DNA from: a bacterium
GTDB lineage: Bacteria > Patescibacteriota > Saccharimonadia > Saccharimonadales > UBA4665
Assembly (NCBI GenBank): GCA_021848145.1
Contig: JAJZMX010000002.1
Coordinates: 124,001-188,000, forward strand
DNA length: 64,000 bases
Reading direction: 5' to 3'
In this document: positions 34,770 to 41,037 of the stretch, in pieces
Layout of the letters: every line of letters begins with the position of its first letter
Numbering within the stretch: position 1 is the stretch's first letter
The notes under the pieces: generated by a model
The model's input: the letters and a program-made list of their open reading frames with translations, nothing else
The model's database searches: none
What the model was told of the DNA's origin: nothing
Program-made: the position numbers and the translations under genes

Positions 34770-35691
34770 CAGGGCATATGTCGAAAGTCAGCTAAGAAAA
34801 ATTGGATTTGGATCTAGCCGAGTTAATAAGGCAGAGATAAGAGAATTAGAAAATATACTTCTTCCTCATGAGAAATTGTATGAGTGCGTAAATGGTTACT
34901 ATGACGGCGGGGTCGCACTTCTAGTAGCAACTGACATAAGAGTGTTACTGATCGATAAAAAACCTATGGGCTTCTTAAACGTTGATGATGTACGTTTTGA
35001 CATGGTAAGTGATATTGATTATAGCCATCGAGTTTTTGGAGCTCAGGTCTCTATAAATTGTGGTATGCGTAGACTGAACTTTAAAAGTTATAACCAGCCG
35101 AGATTAAGAAAACTCGTGGGGCATATTCAGAATCGGATGAGTGAGATAAAACGAGAGCAATTCCAGCACGCTACTAGTCAAAAAAAACATCTTGAGGATA
35201 TTAACCGTCAACTACAAATGTACCTACTTGCCCAGCAGCAGCACCTAGAAAGGCAATTATCAATAAACAATATCAGTAAAGAAACTTCTCCTCCTAAGCC
35301 TACGCCTCATCTCGCCGATTATCTTTTCGCCCAGAGACTGTTGGAGCAATTTGAAAATGAAACTAAACCTAAAGTTTCCATAAGGCCAAGTGCTAGTAAG
35401 CCAAAGCGAGAAGCTGATTTCGAAATAGTCGAATCTAGTTCTGTTCAAAACGCGGCTGACAAGAAATTGTTAGAGGAGATGGCTGAAGCGGGAAGATTAG
35501 AGGTATACGGAGGCACAGATAAGGTCTCTCATTCATCAGAAGTAAGTGAACAAATGCCTACGATGAGTGGTGATGTTTATGGATTAGAGTTAACCCCGTT
35601 TAAGATTGCATATGCCAAACTTCCTTATTTGCTACGCAGCCGCCGTTATAAGGGAGCTACGACCACAACTCAGCGTCAAAATGCTACCTAA
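34762..35691 (+). CDS. PH-like domain protein with coiled-coil tail
   Basis: Not a named family. Residues 30-125 resemble a bacterial PH-like (YokE/bPH) domain: EKLYECVNGYYDGGVALLVATD, VLLIDKKPMGFLN, FDMVSDIDYSHRVFGAQVSI. Residues 125-180 are a Gln/His-rich coiled coil (QKKHLEDINRQLQMYLLAQQ), and the C-terminus is polar with a basic end (RSRRYKGATTT). Cytosolic or membrane-peripheral. AAGGAGGG precedes the ATG. It may act with the 40-aa membrane ORF that overlaps it. It overlaps convergent ychF by 4 bp. Confidence 0.65.
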   Translation: MVDRAYVESQLRKIGFGSSRVNKAEIRELENILLPHEKLYECVNGYYDGGVALLVATDIRVLLIDKKPMGFLNVDDVRFDMVSDIDYSHRVFGAQVSINCGMRRLNFKSYNQPRLRKLVGHIQNRMSEIKREQFQHATSQKKHLEDINRQLQMYLLAQQQHLERQLSINNISKETSPPKPTPHLADYLFAQRLLEQFENETKPKVSIRPSASKPKREADFEIVESSSVQNAADKKLLEEMAEAGRLEVYGGTDKVSHSSEVSEQMPTMSGDVYGLELTPFKIAYAKLPYLLRSRRYKGATTTTQRQNAT

Positions 35692-36770
35692 ACGTTAAAC
35701 TTGAATTCTACAATGTCATCAGGCTGCATTATGTAACTTTTGCCCTCAGTCCTGATTTTACCAGCCGCCCTACAGGCAGAAACCGAACCAAGCTCATCAA
35801 GGTCTTTATAGTTAACTATTTCAGCTGCAATAAAGCCCCTTTGCATATCGCTATGTATTTCGCCTGCGGCCTCAGGAGCAGTGGCTCCTTTTCTTATTGT
35901 CCAGGCTCTGACTTCTTTTTGTCCTGCAGTCAAAAAGCTTTGTAGCCCTAAAGCCTTGTATGCCGCAACCACAAGCGACTCAAGTCCACTTAAATGTATA
36001 TTGTAACTTTCTCTTAGTTCTTTAGCGTCATAATCCTCCAAAGTAGATAATTCACTTTCTAGCTTTACGGATATAAATAGAGCCTCTGACGGAGCAACTA
36101 GTGACTTTAGTTCTTTTTGTTTTTGTTGATCTTCTAACACATCTTCGTCAACGTTAAATAGATATATTATTGGTTTTGCGGTTAGCAGTTGTAGGTCAGA
36201 CAATCCTTCCAATGAATCATTGTCTAATCCTGAACTAACTGGCTTGCCTTGTTCTAAAAATTTTGAGGCTTCTTTAAGTAGCTCTAGTTTGGGTCTAAGC
36301 TTTGGGTTGGCCTTGGCTTCTTTTTCCGTTTGGCCAAGTCTTCGATTAACGGTATCTAGATCCGCTAATGCTAGCTCAGTTAAAATAGTATCTATGTCTG
36401 TTCTCGGGTCAACTTTCTTGTTTACATGTGTAATTAGGTTATCGCTGAACACGCGAACGACCTCTACAATTGATGAAGTACTTCTAATGTGTGCTAAGAA
36501 TTGGTTTCCTAAGCCTTCTCCTTTGCTTGCACCAGCAACTAACCCAGCAATGTCTACAAATCTTACGGTGGCTGGGGTAATCTTCTGGCTGCTATATAAT
36601 TCCGAAAGCCTTTGTAGCCTAGGGTCAGGAACTGACACTATTCCTACATTTGGGTCTATTGTGGCGAACGGATAGTTAGCTGCTAAGACACTGCTTTTTG
36701 TGAGAGCATTAAATAAGGTGGATTTACCAACGTTTGGTAAGCCAACAATTCCACAACTAATACTGCTCAT
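35688..36770 (-). CDS. ychF: Ribosome-associated ATPase YchF (OLA1 family)
   Basis: A 360-aa Obg-like ATPase that binds ribosomes and responds to redox stress. It has the P-loop GLPNVGKSTLFNALT (near 7-21), the switch region FVDIAGLVAGASKGEGLGNQFL, a coiled-coil insertion, and the C-terminal TGS domain ending YIMQPDDIVEFKFNV. The guanine-selecting NKxD is replaced by NVDE-type (YLFNVDEDVL), typical of ATP preference. The PIN toxin gene ends 6 bp upstream of its start on the same strand. Confidence 0.95.
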   Translation of the reverse strand: MSSISCGIVGLPNVGKSTLFNALTKSSVLAANYPFATIDPNVGIVSVPDPRLQRLSELYSSQKITPATVRFVDIAGLVAGASKGEGLGNQFLAHIRSTSSIVEVVRVFSDNLITHVNKKVDPRTDIDTILTELALADLDTVNRRLGQTEKEAKANPKLRPKLELLKEASKFLEQGKPVSSGLDNDSLEGLSDLQLLTAKPIIYLFNVDEDVLEDQQKQKELKSLVAPSEALFISVKLESELSTLEDYDAKELRESYNIHLSGLESLVVAAYKALGLQSFLTAGQKEVRAWTIRKGATAPEAAGEIHSDMQRGFIAAEIVNYKDLDELGSVSACRAAGKIRTEGKSYIMQPDDIVEFKFNV

Positions 36771-36776
36771 GCTTAT

Positions 36777-37211
36777 TTATAATTGACTCGATTTAATATC
36801 ATCTAGTGACTTAATACTAATTCCGTCTACCGTTACTTTTAGTAGTTCACGGTCATTAGTCCAGAACTCGGTTGCCCCTAAGCTTAATGCTGTTGCTAAA
36901 TGAATAGAGTCTATATTTTTGAGCTTTGCACCAACTTTAGCACAAAGTTCAGCAGCACTGTCCGCAATGCCTTCAGATACTTCTACGAAAGAAATAAACC
37001 CAAAACTTGATAGAAAATGTTTAGCTTTATCACCCACCTCTATAGATATTTGATAAGGTTGATGAAGAATTTCGGTCCTGGCTATGGTTGATACATATAC
37101 CGACGCTTCATCATTCTCAAGTCCTTTTAATAAGTCTAGTGCAGACTTTGAAAATGGACTGGCATCATCCAATACATAGATGAGTATATTGGAGTCTAAT
37201 GCAGAGACCAT
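36777..37211 (-). CDS. PIN-domain toxin (VapC-like)
   Basis: A 144-aa PIN ribonuclease. The acidic residues are in place: LDSNILIYVLDD (first Asp near residue 6), IARTEIL (Glu near 46), IDSIHLATALSLGATEFWTNDREL (two to three Asp near 100-118). Toxins of this class cleave tRNA or rRNA. Its ATG overlaps the stop of the AbrB-type antitoxin by one base (shared 37211), a standard type II operon. It is the right-hand neighbour of ychF and the left edge of the accessory island. Confidence 0.9.
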   Translation of the reverse strand: MVSALDSNILIYVLDDASPFSKSALDLLKGLENDEASVYVSTIARTEILHQPYQISIEVGDKAKHFLSSFGFISFVEVSEGIADSAAELCAKVGAKLKNIDSIHLATALSLGATEFWTNDRELLKVTVDGISIKSLDDIKSSQL

Positions 37212-37438
37212 TATTCCTGGTCTCTTCGGTTTCTTAGTAATTCAGCAGGGTCGCCCTTGCTAGTCCAAACCCCCCTAAGGGCACCTACATTTTGGTGCCA
37301 TATTGGTTTTGTCGACAAAACAATATCCCCGCTATCATTAACAGTAGGGTAAAGCTTCATGCCAGGCTTGATACCAGACCTTTGACGGATTAATTTAGGG
37401 ATAACAATTTGGTTTTTGCTTGAAACTGTTGTAGTCAT
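37211..37438 (-). CDS. AbrB/MazE-type antitoxin
   Basis: A 75-aa swapped-hairpin AbrB protein: TVSSKNQIVIPKLIRQRSGIKPGMKL is the DNA-binding half, followed by a toxin-binding tail (LRGVWTSKGDPAELLRNRRDQE). It neutralises the PIN toxin downstream and should repress its own operon. TACAAT lies six bases before the ATG, so the mRNA is probably leaderless. The perfect 14-bp inverted repeat just upstream is the likely operator. Confidence 0.88.
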   Translation of the reverse strand: MTTTVSSKNQIVIPKLIRQRSGIKPGMKLYPTVNDSGDIVLSTKPIWHQNVGALRGVWTSKGDPAELLRNRRDQE

Positions 37439-37442
37439 GCTT

Positions 37443-37482
37443 ATATTGTACTTTACCTAATTAAAAAAGTAAAGTACAATAT
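37443..37482. promoter_or_regulatory. Operator/promoter of AbrB-PIN operon
   Basis: A perfect inverted repeat: ATATTGTACTTTAC at 37443-37456 and GTAAAGTACAATAT at 37469-37482, 12-bp spacer. The left arm contains the minus-strand -10 box TACAAT, with TTTACT as a -35 17 bp upstream. Antitoxin binding would cover the promoter. Confidence 0.8.
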
Positions 37483-37503
37483 TTTATAAATTTACTTTTA
37501 TAT

Positions 37504-37640
37504 CTAAAGGATGTTGCTTCGCCTAGTTAACGATTCTATAAACCCAGGTGAATATCCACGAGTATGCTTATCGTCCGGTTCAGTAACTTAAAACTGAGTT
37601 CAAAAGGTTGGTTTGAAACATAACTATACCACAAGAAACA
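37504..37640 (-). pseudogene. Decayed C-terminal fragment, copy 1 of a three-copy family
   Basis: On the minus strand the frame reads SNQPFELSFKLL and, after a one-base shift, PDDKHTRGYSPGFIESL before a stop at 37504. Copy 2 at 38290 reads INRPFELSFKLPESDDKRTRGYSPKFIEKL in one frame, so copy 1 lost one base. It has no start or body. The parent protein family is not recognised. Bases 37534-37630 form a direct repeat with 38298-38396, bracketing the RelB/YafQ module. Confidence 0.55.
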
Positions 37641-37685
37641 GGTGAAGACATGCTTGTCATTATAACAGATGAACGATACAGCATC

Positions 37686-37720
37686 TTGACATAATAATAT
37701 ATATTTCATATACTTATTAT
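37686..37720 (+). promoter_or_regulatory. relB-yafQ promoter and operator
   Basis: TTGACA at 37686-37691, an exact 17-bp spacer, then TATACT at 37709-37714. The ATG follows after seven bases, so the mRNA is leaderless. ATAATAA (37691-37697) and TTATTAT (37714-37720) are inverted copies embracing the promoter, a likely antitoxin operator. Confidence 0.75.
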
Positions 37721-37721
37721 T

Positions 37722-38009
37722 ATGAATACAACAACTCTTCATATACCTATGGACAAAACTATACGAGAAAAGCTTGAGGCTAAGGCTAGGAGACTTGGCT
37801 TTGACTCTGCCCAGGCATATATTCGCGTGTGGGCTAAAGCAGAAGCTGAAAACCGCATTCTAAGTTTTGATGATGACGATTGGGGTGAACCTAGTGCCGC
37901 TGCCGTCAAGCGACTTAATAAAGCAGCAGACGATGCAAAGCAGGGTAAGAATGTTAGTGAGCCTTTCTACTCCGTAGAAGAAATGATGGCCCATTTAGAT
38001 AAACTATGA
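37722..38009 (+). CDS. RelB/DinJ-type antitoxin
   Basis: A 95-aa antitoxin. The N-terminal ribbon-helix-helix (TTTLHIPMDKTIREKLEAKARRLGF) binds DNA, and the acidic middle and C-terminus (SFDDDDWGEP, SVEEMMAHLDKL) should wrap the toxin. It is leaderless, with a consensus promoter. Its last bases overlap the toxin ATG by 4 bp (ATGA), ensuring coupling. The module is bracketed by two direct repeats of about 98 bp, suggesting it was gained as a cassette. Confidence 0.88.
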   Translation: MNTTTLHIPMDKTIREKLEAKARRLGFDSAQAYIRVWAKAEAENRILSFDDDDWGEPSAAAVKRLNKAADDAKQGKNVSEPFYSVEEMMAHLDKL

Positions 38010-38275
38010 AGCCAATTCGCCTAACCAAAGGCTTTGAGAAGCACTATAAGCAGAGAATTGCTCCAATCAAAAACTTAAGAGGCGTATATCTGGCTCGAGT
38101 TTCTGCTTTTCACAATGGTGAGCGTGGTTACCCTCTTGATGACCATGCCATCAAGGGTAAACTAAAAGGCAAAAGAGCTTTTAGCATAGCTGGAGATGTA
38201 AGAGTTGTTTACGAAGAAACCGATGGAGCAATAATTTTTCTAGATGTGGGCAGCCATAACCAGGTCTATAACTAA
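38006..38275 (+). CDS. YafQ/RelE-type mRNA interferase toxin
   Basis: An 89-aa RelE-superfamily ribosome-dependent mRNase. The pattern matches YafQ: LTKGFEKHYKQRIAP at the start, DHAIKGKLKGKRAFSIAGDVRVVYEE (basic strand with His/Lys/Arg), ending FLDVGSHNQVY with the His used in catalysis. It is translated from the antitoxin's ATGA overlap. A copy-2 decayed fragment lies directly downstream. Confidence 0.87.
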   Translation: MKPIRLTKGFEKHYKQRIAPIKNLRGVYLARVSAFHNGERGYPLDDHAIKGKLKGKRAFSIAGDVRVVYEETDGAIIFLDVGSHNQVYN

Positions 38276-38289
38276 CAAGTCTCAAAGTT

Positions 38290-38624
38290 CTATAGCTTTT
38301 CAATAAACTTTGGTGAATACCCACGTGTTCGTTTGTCGTCTGACTCTGGTAACTTAAAGCTTAGCTCAAAAGGTCGGTTTATTTCGTAACTATACCGATC
38401 GTTAGCATTCAACCCTACATGTAATTCCGTTATTGGTCGTAAAACATGGATACTTCCGCATATTTCTACTTTCTCCTTTGTTGCTATTACTTTATCAACT
38501 ATCTTGCGCACACAAGCTTACTATAGGCAGTAGTTTGCCTTTTCAGAGTTACCGCTATTTGCTTAACCCTAGAGACAGCCCCAGTGATAGCTTTTGCTTC
38601 ACGAACTGCCTTACCGCTTATCTA
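38290..38624 (-). pseudogene. Decayed C-terminal fragment, copy 2 of a three-copy family
   Basis: A minus-strand frame from a GTG (38511) reads KIVDKVIATKEKVEICGSI, then VLRPITELHVGLNANDRYSYEINRPFELS and KLPESDDKRTRGYSPKFIEKL to a stop at 38290. Upstream, a second frame (AVREAKAITGAVSRVKQIA, KRQTTAYSKLVCAR) runs up to it, as if one gene were split by a frameshift. No proper start or ribosome site is visible. The EKVEICGSI segment loosely recalls the last strand of serine recombinases, but I cannot confirm it. It is homologous to copies at 37504 and 43827. Confidence 0.5.
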
Positions 38625-38710
38625 GCGAGTACAGTTTCTTAACGCAGTAGAAGTGTGAGGCCGCTTGGGTAGTGATACACCAGCACGTCTCGCCTAGCAC
38701 TATAATAATG

Positions 38711-40636
38711 CTAGCTTATCGTGGCTTCAATAAAACTGTGAATGGTTTGTGGCAGCTTATCAGGGTTGTTAACTCTCCGAGCGTTAGGGCGGTATAGGTG
38801 CTCTGCTTTACGTGAGCCAATACTGATGCCATACACGAACCAGCCGTCGCCGCGTAGCCTATCAATTGCTTCCCGCGCTCTATAGGAAGTGTCATGGTAA
38901 CCGTCATTACTGGCGCCATCAGATACAGCAATTAGGATTTTACGGCGGTCGGGCTCGCTAGACCAACTTTCTATTTCTTCAAGAGCCAAAAAGTCCTGAG
39001 TACTACTGCCGTTTGGATTGGCTAATGCTGCATACGTATCAAGCCGTTCCTTGGGCGATACTCTGGTAGATAACGGCTTAACGCAGGCGGCCTCATCGCC
39101 GAAGATATAGATAGCTGTACGAATATCAAGTTCCAGGTCAATCTTATGAGCGGCTTCGGCTTCTTCTACATCGCGCTGCAGAGCTGCTAATCCTTCAAGC
39201 CCAATAACAGCCGTGGAAGCGGCGTTAACTGCCTTTTCACCTTTCATAGAGTGCGAAACGTCAAACATAAATACGTAGTCAGTTTTGCCTATAGCTTGTG
39301 TTTCTCCTTTTTTGGTTTCGTAATCTTTGAAAGCCTCTGGTTCCTCAACATTATTGCGTACGTCTATTACTGTTTGTACCAATCGGTCAGGGTCTAAAAC
39401 AGCTCCCTCAGTAAACGTACGGCGGCTCAGGCCGCGCTTTTGGGCCACGCGCTCGTTAATGACGCGCTGGAAGACGTCTCGCATTTCGGCGATTGCAGAC
39501 TGCCATTTTACAATTTCAGCATTGTAACGGCGCTGCTCTTGTAGGGAGTGGCCTGTTTCATCACGAACTTTTTTGTCTAACATACGCTCGTGTTCGCTCT
39601 GTGCCGTGTGCGGTGAGTTTTTCCGAGAAGGCGAGTGCGTATGTTCTTCGGCGTGATAATGCAGCTTGTCGTGTTCTTCCTCACTCATCGGCTCGGGGTG
39701 GCGGTTTTGTTTATAGTCTTCATAGTAGGAGCCAAAGCGTTCACTATCACTTTGCTGCTCGCTTTCGCCACTTTGCGGCTGGCCTCCAGACGACTTATTG
39801 CCAGTCTGGTTTTGTTTTTCTTGCTGTCCTTGGCTTTGTTGTTGATTTCCACCATCTCCTTGGGCTTCGCCATTTTGGCTCTGGCGGTTAGGGTCTTGGC
39901 GGTCTTGTTCAATCAATCCTTCATAAACTGGATAAATAATTCTAGTCCAGATACTGAAACGCTCATCTCCACCCATTGCTTCATGGGCGGATTTAGCAAC
40001 CGCTGTGCTGTACTTAATTACGTCGCCCTGACCTTGATAATTACGTAATCCTGCAATAGCCTCATCAACTTCAGGCAGCACGGTCGTTTCGCTGTCTGGC
40101 ACCATTTCTTGGCGTATTACCTTATAAAGAAACTGGAGATGGCGCGGTATTTGGGTGTAATCGGTTTCAGCAAACAGTTTCTCCTTGTAAAGTTGTGCAG
40201 CAACACCTCTCATGCGCGGCAGAACAGCGTGTATTAAATTATTGCCAGCAACATCGGCAAATATATTATGAAAGATAGCTTGCGGCTTGCCTTGTTTAGC
40301 GAAGTTGATTATGCGTTCCGTCAGCTTAGGTTCTGTAACCTTTTCGCGGAGGTGGGCAGCTATCTCATGTAGTGTGGCGTAGCTGGTCATATCAGGGGTA
40401 TATCCCTTTTCTATAAAGAAGCCCGGGTCGGCAGTAACAACATTGCCGTCGGCTTCCAGATCAGTTGCCCACTTGTCGCCGATTTGAATGTTCAAGTCCA
40501 TACCGAACAGTCGGCTCAAGTGTGGTGCAATGTCTCGTAGGAAGGTTTCGGCCTGCTGCAGACCAGTAGCTATTTCCTCAGGGGTGGGTGCTGTTGGCTC
40601 TGGATTACCAAGCGGTAAAATGATTTTTTCTGACAT
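38711..40636 (-). CDS. VWA-domain protein with CobT-like layout
   Basis: The 641-aa protein has an N-terminal helical region with a zincin-like helix (ATLHEIAAHLREK, 87-99; HExxxH, one residue longer than HExxH) and AVLPRMRG/PRHLQFLYKV. A long Gln/Ser/Gly/Glu/His-rich linker spans about residues 265-365. The C-terminal von Willebrand A domain has MIDAS residues DVSHS at 459-463, GSST, and VSDGASND. It pairs with the divergent MoxR ATPase, as VWA-MoxR systems usually do in metal insertion or complex assembly. It looks richer in G+C codons than neighbouring core genes. Confidence 0.8.
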   Translation of the reverse strand: MSEKIILPLGNPEPTAPTPEEIATGLQQAETFLRDIAPHLSRLFGMDLNIQIGDKWATDLEADGNVVTADPGFFIEKGYTPDMTSYATLHEIAAHLREKVTEPKLTERIINFAKQGKPQAIFHNIFADVAGNNLIHAVLPRMRGVAAQLYKEKLFAETDYTQIPRHLQFLYKVIRQEMVPDSETTVLPEVDEAIAGLRNYQGQGDVIKYSTAVAKSAHEAMGGDERFSIWTRIIYPVYEGLIEQDRQDPNRQSQNGEAQGDGGNQQQSQGQQEKQNQTGNKSSGGQPQSGESEQQSDSERFGSYYEDYKQNRHPEPMSEEEHDKLHYHAEEHTHSPSRKNSPHTAQSEHERMLDKKVRDETGHSLQEQRRYNAEIVKWQSAIAEMRDVFQRVINERVAQKRGLSRRTFTEGAVLDPDRLVQTVIDVRNNVEEPEAFKDYETKKGETQAIGKTDYVFMFDVSHSMKGEKAVNAASTAVIGLEGLAALQRDVEEAEAAHKIDLELDIRTAIYIFGDEAACVKPLSTRVSPKERLDTYAALANPNGSSTQDFLALEEIESWSSEPDRRKILIAVSDGASNDGYHDTSYRAREAIDRLRGDGWFVYGISIGSRKAEHLYRPNARRVNNPDKLPQTIHSFIEATIS

Positions 40637-40661
40637 ACATGTTTATTTTTACTACATTTTA

Positions 40662-40677
40662 TGCTATGATTGTAGCA
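40662..40677. promoter_or_regulatory. Overlapping divergent promoters between VWA gene and the decayed ATPase copy
   Basis: Plus strand: extended -10 TGC-TATGAT ending at 40670. Minus strand: extended -10 TGC-TACAAT, TACAAT occupying 40674-40669. The two boxes interlock, so transcription of the VWA gene and of the decayed copy would exclude each other. Confidence 0.5.
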
Positions 40678-40723
40678 GGTTTTCAAAAACAAAAACACTG
40701 GTAACGGCTATAATGAACCCATT

Positions 40724-40935
40724 ATGACGCAGCATTCTTCCTCGTCAGAGTTTTCGTTTGATTTTAACCCAGGTCTTGATGCTAAATTAGAAGCTGCATA
40801 TATCCGAAAAGTTGAAAGCGGCCACGCTGCTCCAGCCGCGCTGGTAACTGGGACGAAGTAATCCGGGTCAAATCGGACTTGGGCTGGGCTAACTACCAGG
40901 ATGACAATGTACGTGTTCGCCTCGCAGTGATATGA
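40724..40935 (+). pseudogene. Internally deleted and frameshifted copy of a MoxR-type ATPase gene
   Basis: An ATG at 40724 is followed by HSSSSEFSFDFNPGLDAKLEAAY, which matches HSEFSFDLYPGLDPELKAAY near the C-terminus of the intact MoxR protein at 41038. The frame then breaks: one frame ends in GTK-stop, while another carries NWDEVIRVKSDLGWANYQDD, ending RLAVI at 40933-40935. Its upstream DNA (TTTTATGCTAT...CAAAAACAAAAA) also matches the intact gene's promoter region. It therefore looks like a promoter fused to only the last part of a second ATPase gene. Confidence 0.65.
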
Positions 40936-40978
40936 TTTGTGACTTGAACCTTTCAACTTCTCTTTTCCTTGCTTTTTA

Positions 40979-40987
40979 TGCTATAAT
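40979..40987 (+). promoter_or_regulatory. Extended -10 promoter of the MoxR gene
   Basis: TGC-TATAAT (40979-40987), about 50 bases before the ATG. There is no good -35 box, as expected for an extended -10 promoter. The A-rich leader is shared with the decayed copy 300 bp upstream. Confidence 0.6.
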
Positions 40988-41037
40988 TACCAGAGAAGTA
41001 CAAAAACAAAAAATCAAAAAATTAAGAAGACGCAGGT

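Noticed and set aside
38978-40050. Several long plus-strand open frames opposite the VWA gene (for example 39493-39891)
   Set aside because: They are antisense shadows of a GC-richer gene, have no ribosome sites and encode low-complexity peptides.
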